Assembly (NCBI RefSeq): GCF_002749615.1
Contig: NZ_CP024201.1
Location: 2,418,001-2,482,000 of the forward strand
Origin: Caulobacter mirabilis
Lineage (GTDB): Bacteria; Pseudomonadota; Alphaproteobacteria; Caulobacterales; Caulobacteraceae
Length of the DNA stretch: 64,000 nt
Direction of reading: 5' to 3'
Part shown: positions 24,036 to 34,175 of the stretch, in pieces
Layout: every line of letters begins with the position of its first letter
How positions within the stretch are numbered: position 1 is the stretch's first letter
Position numbers and translations under genes: made by a program
Notes under the pieces: model-generated
Told to the model about the DNA's origin: nothing
The model's input: the letters and a program-made list of their open reading frames with translations, nothing else
Databases searched by the model: none

Positions 24036-25330
24036 CCGCCGCCGTCTGGATCCTGCTGGCGACGGCGCCGTTCGCCGCCGTCGCCTGGACGGCCGGCGTC
24101 CTGGTCGACCGGCTCGCCGTCGATGCCGGAACGCGCGCGCGGCTCTGGACCCTGCTTTTCGCCGCGCCGCTGCTGGCCGCCGGGGCCGCGCCAGGCCTGG
24201 CGCTCCTCCTCCCCGAGGAGACCGCGGCGCTCGTCCCGCTCTCCGGCTGGTCCCCCGCGCTCGCCGAGCAGACGGCGGCGGCCGCGTCGACGGCCGGAAC
24301 CGCCTGGCGGCGGCTTCTCGACGGGACGCCGAGCCTCATCCTGACCGTCGCCGCGGTCGGCGCGGCCTTGCGTCTGGGACGGCTGGCCATGCTTCACGCC
24401 CGGCTGGCGAGACGGATGCGCCAGGCGGAGCCGGCGGATCGCGAAGGCCTCGCCAAGGCGACGGCGCAAGCGGCCGCGGCCCAGGGCCTGCGCGCCCCCG
24501 CCATCGCCTGGTCCGACGGCCTGTCCTCGCCGCTGCTCGCCGGCCTCCGGCGGCCGATGATCCTGCTGCCGGCCGGGCTCGCCACCCTCCCCGACGATCA
24601 GCTCGCCGCCGTCTGCGCCCACGAACTCGCCCACCTGAAGCGGGCCGACAATCTGCGCGGACTGGCCGAGGACCTCGTCCTGGCGCTGCTCTGGTTCAAC
24701 CCGATCCAGACGGCGCTTCACCGTCGCCTCATCGCGGCGCGGGAGGAGGTCTGCGACCGAGACGCCCTGGCCGGCGCCTCGCCCGCGACCCGCCGCGCCT
24801 ATGCCGAACTGCTCGTCGACGCCCTGCGCCTCGGCGCCGGACGCCCGCTCGCGACTTCACTCACTGGAACCGGAAGGAGCCCCCAGATCATGCGCCTGAA
24901 AGCCATCCTGACCCCCGCCCCCGCATCCCCCCGCGCCAAGGGCGTCGCCCTGGTCGCAGGGCTCGCCGCCGTCTGCGCCCTGGCGACAGGGACCGCCGCC
25001 CTGGCCGGACGCCTGCAGGACGAGCCCTTCCGCACGGTGTCGAAAGTCGCCGCCGACGAGGCCGACCCTCACGCCAGCGTCCAGATCTCCGCCGATCGCG
25101 CCGAGATCATCATGGGCGAACGCACGCGCTGGTCCGGCAATCCCCGGCTGACGTTCGTGGGCGATCCGGAGAAGGCGGGCCTTCGCATTCTGCTCGATGG
25201 CAAGACGCCCCCAGCGGGCTTCCGCGCCGACCGCGTCGATCCCAAGACCCTGCGCTGGATCGACGGCTACCCAGCAGACTCGGGGCGCCCGGCCGTGGTG
25301 GACCTCGTCACGGTCGGCGGCGCGCCCTAG
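24032..25330 (+). CDS. BlaR1-type M56 sensor metalloprotease
   Basis: The 432-residue membrane protein has four to five hydrophobic spans and the zinc motif HELAH in CAHELAHLKRADN at about residue 205, followed by EEVCDRDALAG with the third ligand region, as in BlaR1/MecR1. After the last span (about 310-330) an external region of about 100 residues follows, much shorter than the penicillin-binding sensor domain of true BlaR1, and no SxxK serine is seen in it. It probably senses another envelope signal and cleaves the cognate repressor. Start GTG overlaps the repressor stop. No beta-lactamase gene is adjacent. Confidence 0.82.
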   Translation: MTAAVWILLATAPFAAVAWTAGVLVDRLAVDAGTRARLWTLLFAAPLLAAGAAPGLALLLPEETAALVPLSGWSPALAEQTAAAASTAGTAWRRLLDGTPSLILTVAAVGAALRLGRLAMLHARLARRMRQAEPADREGLAKATAQAAAAQGLRAPAIAWSDGLSSPLLAGLRRPMILLPAGLATLPDDQLAAVCAHELAHLKRADNLRGLAEDLVLALLWFNPIQTALHRRLIAAREEVCDRDALAGASPATRRAYAELLVDALRLGAGRPLATSLTGTGRSPQIMRLKAILTPAPASPRAKGVALVAGLAAVCALATGTAALAGRLQDEPFRTVSKVAADEADPHASVQISADRAEIIMGERTRWSGNPRLTFVGDPEKAGLRILLDGKTPPAGFRADRVDPKTLRWIDGYPADSGRPAVVDLVTVGGAP

Positions 25331-25344
25331 CCGCGCACGCCGTC

Positions 25345-26023
<679 letters not shown>

Positions 26024-26031
<8 letters not shown>

Positions 26032-27310
26032 AGCGGAGGGCCTCCACCGGATCGAGGCGAGAGGCCCGCCAGGCCGGCCACAGAGTGGCCAGGATGCTCA
26101 TCGCGAAAGACCAGCCGGTGGCGATGGCGACCTCGTGCCACTCGATCTTCGCCGGCAGGTGGCTCAGGAAATAGACATCGGCGTTGAACACCTGGGTTCC
26201 GGTGACGGACTCGACGATCTGCTGGATCGCCTCGATGTTGGCGCAGAACACCACGCCGAGCACCAGACCGACGGCCGAGCCGGCCAGACCCAGGATCACG
26301 CCGGCCATCATGAAGATGCGCAGAACGGCGCCCTGGCTGGCCCCCATGGTGCGCAGGATGCCGATGTCGCGGCCCTTGTTCTTCACCATCATCACCACGC
26401 AGGAGATGATGTTCAGAGCGGCCATGATCACCACCACCATCATGATCAGCCGGACCATGACCCGTTCGACCGCCAGGGCCTCGAAGAAGGATCGGTTCTG
26501 CTGGGTCCAGTCGGCGACGCTGACCAGCGGTCCCGCCGCGGCCTTCAGCGCCGGCCGCAGGCTGGTGGCCTTGTCCGGGTTCTTGACCATGATCTCGATC
26601 TTGTCGACCCGCCCCTCGCGGCCGAAGAACAGCTGGGCCTGCTCCAGGGGCATGTAGATGAACAGCTGGTCGAACTCACTCATGCCGACCGAGAACACGC
26701 CGCCGATGACATAGTCCTTCTGGCTCACGCTCTGGCCAAAGGCGGTCGAGGCGCCGCTGGGCGATATCAGAGTGATGGGGTCGCCGGGGCCGACGCCCAG
26801 CGAGGCGGCCATGCGGTCGCCGATCAGGATCAGGTCGCCGCCGTATTCCCCCTGGCCGAAGCCGTCCAGAGACCCGCGGCGGATGTTCTTGGCGATGATG
26901 TCGGTCTTGCGCAGGTCCGACGGCGAGATCCCGCGCACCATCGCGCCGGAGATCTGGGCCGGCCCCATGACCATGGCCTGCCCCTCGACCATCGGCGTGG
27001 CCCGGGTGACCTGCGGAACCTTGAGCAGGCGCTCGACGATGTGCGCCGGCTCCTCGCCGTAGAGCCCGTCGCCCAGCACATAGGCATGGCCGTTGAAGCC
27101 CAGCATCCGGTCCAGCAGATCGGCCCGGAAGCCGTTCATCACGCTCATCACGGTGATCTGGGCGAACACCGCCAGCATGATGGCCAGGAAGCAGATCACC
27201 GACATCAGGGCGACGCCGGCGTCCTTGCGCCGCGCCCGCAGATAGCGGACCGCAACGGCCCGCTCCCACCGCCCGAAGGGGGCGCCGTGCGTCGCGGCGG
27301 CCTGGCTCAC
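26024..27310 (-). CDS. lolC: LolC/LolE-family lipoprotein-releasing permease
   Basis: The 428-residue protein has the MacB/LolCDE layout: one N-terminal span ([20 protein letters not shown]), a periplasmic domain of about 200 residues and three C-terminal spans with the GIxRTMGAS-like cytoplasmic helix ([11 protein letters not shown]). A single permease gene with lolD implies a homodimeric LolF-type complex, as common in alphaproteobacteria. The GTG start overlaps the proS stop as GTGA. The opening segment [19 protein letters not shown] (here [16 protein letters not shown]) matches the family start. Confidence 0.92.
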
Positions 27311-28635
27311 GCGGCGGCCTTGCCGGTCAGCTGGGCGATCGCCGCGTCGAGCGACGTCACCGACCGTTCGCCGGTGGCGCGATGCTTCAGCTCGACGTTG
27401 CCCTCGGCCAGCGCCTTGGGGCCGATGATCAATTGGTGCGGCAGGCCGATCAGGTCCGCCGTGGCGAACTTGCCGCCCGGACGGTTGTCGGTGTCGTCGT
27501 AGAGGACCTCCAGGCCGGCGGCCTCCAGCGCGGCGACGACCTTGTCGCAGGCCGCATCGCAGGCCTCGTCGCCGACCCGAAGGTTCAGCACGCCGACGTC
27601 GAACGGCGCCACGGCGTCCGGCCAGATGATGCCGCCCTCGTCGTGGCTGGCCTCGATGATCGCGCCCAGCAGGCGCGAGACGCCGACGCCGTAGCTGCCC
27701 ATGTGAACCGCGACGTCCTTGCCGTCCGGACCGGCGACGTTGGCCTTCATCGGCTTGGAGTACTTCTCGCCGAAGTAGAAGATGTGGCCGACCTCGATGC
27801 CGCGGGCCGACAGCTGCTTGTCGGCGGGCACGGCGGCGAAGGCGGCCTCGTCGTGCATTTCTTCGGTGGCGGCATAGAGGGCCGTGCGCTGGTCGACCAG
27901 CGGCTGCAGGTCGCCGTACCAGTCCACGTCCGGGCCGGGCGCGCCCATCTCCACCAGGTCCTTGTGGCAGAACACCTGGCTCTCGCCGGTGTCGGCCAGG
28001 ATGATGAACTCGTGGCTGAGGTCGCCGCCGATCGGGCCGGTGTCGGCGCGCATCGGCACCGCCTTCAGACCCATGCGGGCGAAGACGTTCAGATAGGCGA
28101 CGAACATGCGGTTGTAGGCCTTGCGGGCCGAGGCCTCGTCCAGGTCGAAGCTGTAGGCGTCCTTCATCAGGAACTCACGGCCGCGCATGACGCCGAAGCG
28201 CGGGCGGCGCTCGTCACGGAACTTCCACTGGATGTTGTAGAGGTTCAGCGGCAGGTCCTTGTAGGACTTCACATAGGCCCGGAAGATGTCGGTCACGACC
28301 TCTTCGGCGGTCGGGCCGTACAGCAGGTCGCGCTTGTGGCGGTCGACGATGCGCAGCATCTCATCGCCATAGGCCTCGTAGCGGCCGCTCTCGCGCCACA
28401 GGTCGGCCAGCTGGATGGTCGGCATCAGGAGTTCGACGGCGCCGGCGCGGTTCATCTCCTCGCGGACGATCTGCTCGACCTTCTTCAGCACCCGCAGACC
28501 CAGCGGCAGCCAGGCATAGATGCCGGCGGCCTCCTGCTTGATCATGCCGGCCCGCAGCATCAGCTGATGCGAGACGATCTGGGCGTCGGAAGGCGCTTCC
28601 TTGAGCGTAGGCAGAAAATAGCGCGACAGGCGCAT
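27307..28635 (-). CDS. proS: Prolyl-tRNA synthetase (short alphaproteobacterial type)
   Basis: From the ATG at 28635 the product is 442 residues; an in-frame TTG four codons upstream is less likely. Class II motifs are visible: motif 1 around [17 protein letters not shown], motif 2 in [22 protein letters not shown], and motif 3 in [13 protein letters not shown]. The length shows that the inserted editing domain of bacterial ProRS is absent or minimal, as is normal in this class. It leads the proS-lolCD operon and a candidate terminator separates it from the DUF1467 gene. Confidence 0.95.
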   Translation of the reverse strand: MRLSRYFLPTLKEAPSDAQIVSHQLMLRAGMIKQEAAGIYAWLPLGLRVLKKVEQIVREEMNRAGAVELLMPTIQLADLWRESGRYEAYGDEMLRIVDRHKRDLLYGPTAEEVVTDIFRAYVKSYKDLPLNLYNIQWKFRDERRPRFGVMRGREFLMKDAYSFDLDEASARKAYNRMFVAYLNVFARMGLKAVPMRADTGPIGGDLSHEFIILADTGESQVFCHKDLVEMGAPGPDVDWYGDLQPLVDQRTALYAATEEMHDEAAFAAVPADKQLSARGIEVGHIFYFGEKYSKPMKANVAGPDGKDVAVHMGSYGVGVSRLLGAIIEASHDEGGIIWPDAVAPFDVGVLNLRVGDEACDAACDKVVAALEAAGLEVLYDDTDNRPGGKFATADLIGLPHQLIIGPKALAEGNVELKHRATGERSVTSLDAAIAQLTGKAAA

Positions 28636-28952
28636 CGGTATCCCCAAATAGCGTTAGGGGTGACTTACCCTTGCGCGCGCTCGATTGGCAACGCGACCGG
28701 CGGCGAAAAGAAGGCCGCTGGAGCAAACCAGCGGCCCTGCAGTCATCGTCGGGGAAAAACGCCACGGAGCAAGACCGGCGAACCGGCCTCCATGCCCCCG
28801 AGACTAGCCGCCCCTCGACGCGTCGCGAGTCGAACCCGCACGGACGGCGGCTTGAGGTCGCTGATCGCCCGGACTTTGGTCATCGGCGGTCGATTCATGC
28901 GCCCGCTGCCGAAAACCTGGGCGTTCCGGCCTCCGAAGCCGAGGCCGCGAGA
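28636..28952. other. Intergenic region between DUF1467 gene and proS
   Basis: This 317-bp stretch contains one strong hairpin (listed separately), a second small hairpin near 28760-28780 and the proS leader. The DUF1467 gene ends at 28953, so 28737-28952 is its 3' flank. I see no convincing small ORF, tRNA or other RNA gene; a fragment near 28830 resembling a tRNA T-loop has no supporting cloverleaf. Confidence 0.6.
28706..28736 (-). terminator. Rho-independent terminator upstream of proS
   Basis: A perfect 9-bp stem GGCCGCTGG/CCAGCGGCC with a 6-base loop is followed on the minus strand by a T-rich run (TTCTTTTC). It would end transcripts of the rnj-mce-DUF1467 block before the proS promoter. 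Confidence 0.7.
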
Positions 28953-29216
28953 CTAGTTCCAGTTCGAGGGAGCCTGAGGCATCGGGATGACGCCGAGCTT
29001 GATGACCACGAACAGCACCACCCACAGCACGGCCGACACCCAGGTGGTGGTGAAGAACTTCCGCTTGAGGTTGGGGTTCACCGGCGCGCCGGGATCGCCG
29101 CCGTCCTTCACCTCCAGGCCCTCTTCGGCATAGGTGCGGTTGCCCAGCGGCAGGACGGCGAACAGCACCGTCCACCACAGCGTCACATAGATGGCGATGC
29201 CGGTCAGGAGGCCCAT
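28953..29216 (-). CDS. DUF1467 small membrane protein
   Basis: The 87-residue protein has two hydrophobic spans (ITGIA-type N-terminal helix with YVTLWWTVLFAVLPLG, and VSAVLWVVLFVVIKLGV) and the conserved WWTVLFAVLPLG signature of DUF1467. It begins one base inside the methylmalonyl-CoA epimerase stop (TGATG), a pairing seen repeatedly in alphaproteobacteria. Function is unknown. Confidence 0.85.
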   Translation of the reverse strand: MGLLTGIAIYVTLWWTVLFAVLPLGNRTYAEEGLEVKDGGDPGAPVNPNLKRKFFTTTWVSAVLWVVLFVVIKLGVIPMPQAPSNWN

Positions 29217-29635
29217 CAGTGATGACCTTCCTTCGGCGTTTCCATCAGCTCGACCAGCATGCCGCCCACGTCCTTGGGATGCACGAAGATGATCAGGGTC
29301 CCGTGGGCGCCGATGCGCGGCTCGCCCAGCACGGTCGCGCCCTTGGCGACCAGGGCGTCGCGGGCCTCGTGGATGTTCTCGACCTCGAAACAGACGTGGT
29401 GCTGGCCGCCCTTGGGGTTCTTGGCCAGGAAGCCGTGGATCGGGCTCGTTTCGCCGTAGGGCTCGATCAGCTCGATCTGGCTGTTGGGCAGGTTCACGAA
29501 ACAGACCCAGACGCCCTGCTCCGGCATGGCGAACTTGTCGGTCACGGAGGTGGCGCCGAGCAGGTCGCGGTACATCTTCACCGACTCCTCGATCGAGGGG
29601 GTGGCGACGCCGACGTGGTTCAGTTTACCGATCAT
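29216..29635 (-). CDS. mce: Methylmalonyl-CoA epimerase
   Basis: The 139-residue single VOC-repeat pair enzyme converts (S)- to (R)-methylmalonyl-CoA in propionyl-CoA catabolism. The sequence has LNHVGVATPSIEES with the first metal-binding histidine, GQHHVCFEVENI with the second, a glutamate in QIELIEP and the terminal FVHPKDVGGMLVELME with the last ligand. Length and motifs fit the family exactly. It overlaps the DUF1467 start. Confidence 0.93.
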   Translation of the reverse strand: MIGKLNHVGVATPSIEESVKMYRDLLGATSVTDKFAMPEQGVWVCFVNLPNSQIELIEPYGETSPIHGFLAKNPKGGQHHVCFEVENIHEARDALVAKGATVLGEPRIGAHGTLIIFVHPKDVGGMLVELMETPKEGHH

Positions 29636-29724
29636 GGGTCTCGTCCGGACTGCTAGGTATCGTTTCCGGCGCTGCTCTACACCCCGCGACCGGGCGGCGC
29701 CATGGCTACCCTACGGCAGCGCTC

Positions 29725-30159
29725 TCAGCATTCGCCCTCAGGACCGAGGCCGACCGCCTCCCTCAGTCCCCATTCCATCGTCATGACGTTGTCGATCCGC
29801 CAGTCGCCGTTCGCGCGCCGGCAGAGGAGCCAATAGATTTCCTTGGGTTCGCCGAAGTTCTTGAACCTGACCTGGACCTGGGAACGGTCGGGCGGAACGG
29901 CCTCCTCGGCGAACGCGAGGTCGGTGATCTCGAAGTCCTGCGCGCCATACAGCCAATCGAAGCCGACGCCGCCGTCCTCTTCCTTCTGGTCCTCCGCCAG
30001 GGCTGCGGCCAGGTCGGCCGCGTAGTAGCCGGGAAGCTTGGCGGGCTCGATGACCGCGCCGTCCTCCTTGTAGGCGCTCTGAACGAGCTCCAGCGGCGTC
30101 TGGGCGGCGGCGGTCGAGGCCACCAGGGCCATCGCGGCGGCGAAAGCGAACGTCTTCAT
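29725..30159 (-). CDS. Secreted hypothetical protein (DUF3828-like)
   Basis: The 144-residue product has a signal peptide ending STAAAQT. The mature part has an N-terminal YYAADLAAALAED helix and a beta-rich region QVQVRFKNFGEPKEIYWLLC and NGDWRIDNV, the layout of DUF3828/lumazine-binding-like periplasmic proteins. The start overlaps the rhomboid stop (ATGA), so the two are coupled. Function unknown. Confidence 0.65.
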   Translation of the reverse strand: MKTFAFAAAMALVASTAAAQTPLELVQSAYKEDGAVIEPAKLPGYYAADLAAALAEDQKEEDGGVGFDWLYGAQDFEITDLAFAEEAVPPDRSQVQVRFKNFGEPKEIYWLLCRRANGDWRIDNVMTMEWGLREAVGLGPEGEC

Positions 30160-30863
30160 GATCCGCGGCTTACACCGCTCCGGCCGTGCAGGAACAGCCC
30201 CAGGCCCAGCCAGCCGACCAGGAAGCCGCCCAGGTGCGCCTGCCAGGCGATGCCGCCGCCGGAGAGACCGAAGGCCAGCACGACGATGACGTTGGCCACG
30301 ATCGGCCCGCCGAGCTGGCGCAGGACCTGAGGCGAGAACGCCGGCGACAGCGTCCCGTCCCGGCCGAGGCGCATGACCCCGCCCCAGAGACCGAAGATCG
30401 CGCCCGAGGCGCCGACCATCAGGGCGTAGGGATCAGGCTGAAGCGCCAAATAGACCGCATCGCCCGCGAGGCCGGCGACCAGATAGAAGGCGATGAAGGC
30501 CAGCTGTCCCCGCGCGCTTGGTCCGAACCGGCGCGCCAGGATCAGGCCGAACGGGATCATCGCCGACAGGTTCATGCCCAGGTGCAGAAGCCCGGCGTGC
30601 ATGAACATCGCGGTGAACGGCGTCCACCACCAGCCCTCGGCCAGGGTTCCCCGGCTGAGCGCCCCGAGCGTCTCGAGATTCGGTTGGCCCAGCCCGCCGC
30701 GCAGGAGCAGCTGCCCCGCGAAGGTCGCGCCGATCAGGGCGAGCAGCAGCGCCAGGCCCCAGGCCTCGCGCCAGCGAAAATTGAACGCAGGTTCGACCGC
30801 GCGCCGCGATGGTCGCGGCGGGTCAGAATCCGTCGGAGCCCCCCAAGGGCGGCCTTCGGTCAT
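30156..30863 (-). CDS. Rhomboid-family intramembrane serine protease
   Basis: This 235-residue protein has six hydrophobic spans. The catalytic serine lies in MVGASGAIFGLWGG and the catalytic histidine in AWQAHLGGFLVGWLG-like context (IAWQAHLGG). The L1-loop HAGLLHLGMN with the N-terminal histidine is also present. It cleaves transmembrane substrates; target unknown. It is followed by the small secreted protein with an ATGA overlap and lies 59 bp after the rnj stop. Confidence 0.88.
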   Translation of the reverse strand: MTEGRPWGAPTDSDPPRPSRRAVEPAFNFRWREAWGLALLLALIGATFAGQLLLRGGLGQPNLETLGALSRGTLAEGWWWTPFTAMFMHAGLLHLGMNLSAMIPFGLILARRFGPSARGQLAFIAFYLVAGLAGDAVYLALQPDPYALMVGASGAIFGLWGGVMRLGRDGTLSPAFSPQVLRQLGGPIVANVIVVLAFGLSGGGIAWQAHLGGFLVGWLGLGLFLHGRSGVSRGS

Positions 30864-30922
30864 ACAGGTCAGGTGGCGCGCCGTCGGTCCGGGTTCAATA
30901 CCGCCGGCCGATCACGCCCTCG

Positions 30923-32602
30923 TCAGACCCGCAGCACCGTCGCCTCGACGACCGGCTTGCGTTCCCAGATGCGGTACGCGGCCTTCTTCACGGCGCGGGT
31001 CAGGACGGTCTCGACCAGCTCGTCGATCGCCCGCTCCTCGGCCGGCAGCTTCTTCAGCGCTTGCGACGCTTCCTCGGCGAGGTCGGCCAGGGCGTCCTCG
31101 ACCGAATAGTCCTCCTCGCCCGGCAGGCCGGCGCCCTTCAGGGTCGGACCGGCCAGGATCTTGCCCTTGTCGTTCAGCACCACCGAGACGGCCAGCATGC
31201 CGTTGAAGGCGGCGTGGCGGCGCTCCTTCAGGGCGTCGCCGTTCTCCGGCGTCAGCATGCCGCCGTCGACGTAGAGGCGGCCCGAGGGAACCTCGTCGAT
31301 GATCTCCGCGCGGCCCGGAGCCAGCCGGACCATGTCGCCGTTGCGCGGCGCCACCGCCTGCGGGACCTGCAGGTCCCTGGCGAAGGCGGCGTGCTCCAAC
31401 AGATGGCGGCGCTCGCCGTGGGTCGGGACGGCGATCTGCGGCCGAGCCCAGGCGTACATCTGGGCCAGCTCGTCGCGACACGGGTGACCGGAGACGTGGA
31501 TGCCGGGGTGGTCGCGCTCGGTGTAGAGGCGCACCCCGCGGTCGGCGAGCTTGTTCTGCAGGTTGCGGATCGGGATCTCGTTCCCCGGAATGACCCGCGA
31601 CGAGAAGATCACGTGATCCCCCTGCCCCAGCTTGATGTGCGGATGCCCGCCGTCGGCGATCCGGGCCAGCGCGGCGCGCGGCTCGCCCTGGCTGCCCGTG
31701 CAGAGGAACAGGACGCCGTCCTCAGGGATGTTCTTGGCCTGGTTCTCGTCGAGCAGCGGCTCGATGCCTTCCAGCAGACCGACGCTGCGGGCGGCGGCGG
31801 CCATTCGGTGCATGGAGCGGCCGGCCAGCACCACCTTGCGGCCGGCGGCCTGGGCGGCGCGGATGACGGTGTCCATCCGGGCGACGTTCGAGGCGAAACA
31901 GGCGACGGCGACCTTGCCCTTCAGCCCGGCGATCAGGGTGTTCATCGCGGTGCGGACCTCGGCCTCCGAGCCGGCCGTCCCGTCGACGAAGACGTTGGTG
32001 CTGTCGCAGACCATGGCCAGCACGCCCTCGTCGCCGAGCTTGCGCAGGGCCTCGACGTCGGTGACCGGGCCCAGCTGCGGATCGGGATCGATCTTCCAGT
32101 CGCCGGTGTGCAGCACCGTGCCGAGCGGCGTGCGGATGGCCACGCCGTTCGGCTCGGGAATCGAATGGGTCAGGGTCACCAGGTCGAGGTCGAACGGCCC
32201 CAGGCTGAAGCTGCCGCTCAGCGGCACCTCGGTGATCTCGACCTCGTCGAGCAGATCGGCGTCGCGCAGCTTCTCGCGCAGCAGGTAGGCGGTGAACGGC
32301 GTGGCGTAGACCGGCGCCTTCAGCCGCGGCCACAGCCAGGCGACGGCGCCGATGTGGTCCTCGTGAGCGTGGGTCAGGACGATGCCGAGGATGTCTTCGG
32401 CGTATTCCTCGATGAACTCAGGATCCGGAAGGATCACCTCGACGCCCGGCGTGGTCTGGTCGCCGAAGGTCACGCCCAGGTCGACGACGATCCACTTGCG
32501 GTCGTCCTCGGGGCCGTAGCCGTACAGGTTGAAGTTCATCCCGATCTCGTTCGACCCGCCGAGCGGCAGGAAGACCAGTTCGTCATTGGGGTTCGCGGTC
32601 AT
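30923..32602 (-). CDS. rnj: Ribonuclease J
   Basis: The 559-residue beta-CASP metallo-beta-lactamase starts [23 protein letters not shown]; the longer in-frame ORF upstream runs through coaX. Metal-binding HAHEDHIG, GDWKIDPDP, and the beta-CASP motif ending VSGHPCRDEL are present. RNase J combines endonuclease and 5'-3' exonuclease activity and matures rRNA and mRNA in Caulobacterales and relatives. Its ATG overlaps the coaX stop (TAATG), extending the nuo-birA-coaX series. Confidence 0.93.
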   Translation of the reverse strand: MTANPNDELVFLPLGGSNEIGMNFNLYGYGPEDDRKWIVVDLGVTFGDQTTPGVEVILPDPEFIEEYAEDILGIVLTHAHEDHIGAVAWLWPRLKAPVYATPFTAYLLREKLRDADLLDEVEITEVPLSGSFSLGPFDLDLVTLTHSIPEPNGVAIRTPLGTVLHTGDWKIDPDPQLGPVTDVEALRKLGDEGVLAMVCDSTNVFVDGTAGSEAEVRTAMNTLIAGLKGKVAVACFASNVARMDTVIRAAQAAGRKVVLAGRSMHRMAAAARSVGLLEGIEPLLDENQAKNIPEDGVLFLCTGSQGEPRAALARIADGGHPHIKLGQGDHVIFSSRVIPGNEIPIRNLQNKLADRGVRLYTERDHPGIHVSGHPCRDELAQMYAWARPQIAVPTHGERRHLLEHAAFARDLQVPQAVAPRNGDMVRLAPGRAEIIDEVPSGRLYVDGGMLTPENGDALKERRHAAFNGMLAVSVVLNDKGKILAGPTLKGAGLPGEEDYSVEDALADLAEEASQALKKLPAEERAIDELVETVLTRAVKKAAYRIWERKPVVEATVLRV

Positions 32603-33384
32603 TACTGGGCCAGTCGACGGTTGCGACGGTGGATCTCGAGCATGCCACGGATCGTCAGGTCGGGGTCGAAGTGATCGATCTGTCTCGTCGCGCCTTCGAA
32701 CAGCGAAACGACGCCACCGGTGGCCACGACGGTCAGATGCTCGCCGCGTTCCGCCTTGATGCGCTCGATCAGGCCGTCGATCAGGCTGATGTAGCCCCAG
32801 AACACGCCGGACTGCATGGCGCTGACCGTGTCGGTGCCGACCACGCGGTTGCGCTCGGGACGCTGGATGGCGATGCGGGGCAGCTTGGCCGCGGCCTCGT
32901 GCAGGGCCTGCATGGAGAGGTTGATGCCCGGGGCGATGATGCCGCCCTCGAAGCCGCCGTCGGCGCCCACCACGTCGAAGGTCGTCGCCGTGCCGCTGTC
33001 GATCACGATCAGCGGGCCGGGATAGGCGATGTGCGCGCCGATGGCGTTGACCAGGCGGTCGGCGCCGGCTTCCGACGGCTTGTCGATCCGCACCTCGACG
33101 CCCAGCTCGGCGTTCTCGCCGATGATCAGCGGCTCGACGTGCAGATAGCGGCGCGACAGGTTGCGCAGGTTGAAGATCGACTGCGGCACCACGCTGGAGA
33201 TGATGCAGGCGGTCAGCGAGCCCAGGCCCAGACCGCGCATCTCCAGAAGCTGGGACAGCCAGACCGCGTATTCGTCGGCGGTGCGGGTGCTCTCGGTGGC
33301 GCTGCGCCACTGGGCGATCCAGCTCTCGCCGTCATGCACGGCGAATAGGGTGTTGGTGTTCCCTTGCTCGATCGCCAGCAGCAT
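32602..33384 (-). CDS. coaX: Type III pantothenate kinase
   Basis: The 260-residue ASKHA-fold kinase catalyses the first step of coenzyme A synthesis. The N-terminal phosphate-binding motif reads EQGNTNT (normally DxGNT, so Asp is Glu here), and [19 protein letters not shown] and the TGGV motif near the C-terminus are intact. CoaX is insensitive to CoA feedback. It lies between birA and rnj; the stop overlaps the rnj start. Confidence 0.93.
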   Translation of the reverse strand: MLLAIEQGNTNTLFAVHDGESWIAQWRSATESTRTADEYAVWLSQLLEMRGLGLGSLTACIISSVVPQSIFNLRNLSRRYLHVEPLIIGENAELGVEVRIDKPSEAGADRLVNAIGAHIAYPGPLIVIDSGTATTFDVVGADGGFEGGIIAPGINLSMQALHEAAAKLPRIAIQRPERNRVVGTDTVSAMQSGVFWGYISLIDGLIERIKAERGEHLTVVATGGVVSLFEGATRQIDHFDPDLTIRGMLEIHRRNRRLAQ

Positions 33385-33437
33385 TCACTGTTCTCCTCGC
33401 CGGTCCGTCCCCCGTCCGGCGCCTAGGGTTGGGCGGA

Positions 33438-34175
33438 TCAGGATCCGCCGAAGAAGACGTCGCCGGCCGTGATGCGCCGCAGCATGCCGTCTGGCAAGCG
33501 CAGACGCAGAGCCCCGTCGCCGTCGAGGCCCTCGGCGATCCCCTCCACGGTCTCGTTTCCGAGGCGGGCGACGCAGGGTTGGCCCAGCCCCTGGGCCCGG
33601 CGGGTCCAGGCCTCGGCGATCGGCGGGAAGCCGTGCGACTGCCACAGGACGCGCCAGCGCTCGAAGTTGCGCGCCAGCAGCGCCAGGGCGTCCAGCGGCG
33701 CCGGCGGCGGGGTGGTCATGTGCTCGGTGAAGGCCGTGGCCGGCCGCTCGGGCGAGACCGGCGGCGTCGCCAGGTTCACGCCCACGCCCATGGCGATCCA
33801 CAGGCCGCCCGACGGATGCGGGCCCGACTCGACCAGGATGCCGCAGACCTTCAGGCCGCCGACCATGGGATCGTTGGGCCACTTCAGCCTGACCAGTTCG
33901 GGCGGCACGAAGACGTCGGCCAGGTCCGCGACCGCCAGGGCGGCCAGGAAGCTGACCTGGGCGGCCTCGGCCGGCGGCTTGTCGGTGACGAAGAGCAGGG
34001 TGGCGGCCAGGTTGCCCTGCCCTGTCTCCCAGGCGCGGCCGCGGCGGCCGTGGCCGGCGGTCTGCCGCTTGGCGGTGATCCAGACGGGGCCGGTCTCGCC
34101 GGCCTCCGCCCGTCGCCGCGCCTCGGCGTTGGTGGAGTCGACCTCCTCCAACGCCTCGATTGGCGGGATCGTCAC
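33438..34175 (-). CDS. birA: Biotin--[acetyl-CoA carboxylase] ligase (short form)
   Basis: The 245-residue enzyme attaches biotin to biotin carboxyl carrier protein. It has EEVDSTNAEARR, the biotinyl-AMP motif KRQTAGHGRRGRAW, LKWPND with GGLKVCGILVE, and a C-terminal SH3-like domain. The usual N-terminal winged helix is absent, so it is the monofunctional form. It starts with GTG overlapping the nuoN stop (GTGA) and so is part of the nuo transcript. Confidence 0.93.
   Translation of the reverse strand: MTIPPIEALEEVDSTNAEARRRAEAGETGPVWITAKRQTAGHGRRGRAWETGQGNLAATLLFVTDKPPAEAAQVSFLAALAVADLADVFVPPELVRLKWPNDPMVGGLKVCGILVESGPHPSGGLWIAMGVGVNLATPPVSPERPATAFTEHMTTPPPAPLDALALLARNFERWRVLWQSHGFPPIAEAWTRRAQGLGQPCVARLGNETVEGIAEGLDGDGALRLRLPDGMLRRITAGDVFFGGS

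Noticed and set aside
28800..28860. tRNA-like or tmRNA-like T-loop fragment (GGTTCGACTCG on the minus strand)
   Set aside because: No acceptor, anticodon or tag-encoding structure can be built around it.
30923..33310. Single 795-codon ORF covering rnj and coaX
   Set aside because: The N-terminal half is an out-of-frame shadow of coaX; RNase J proper begins at 32602.
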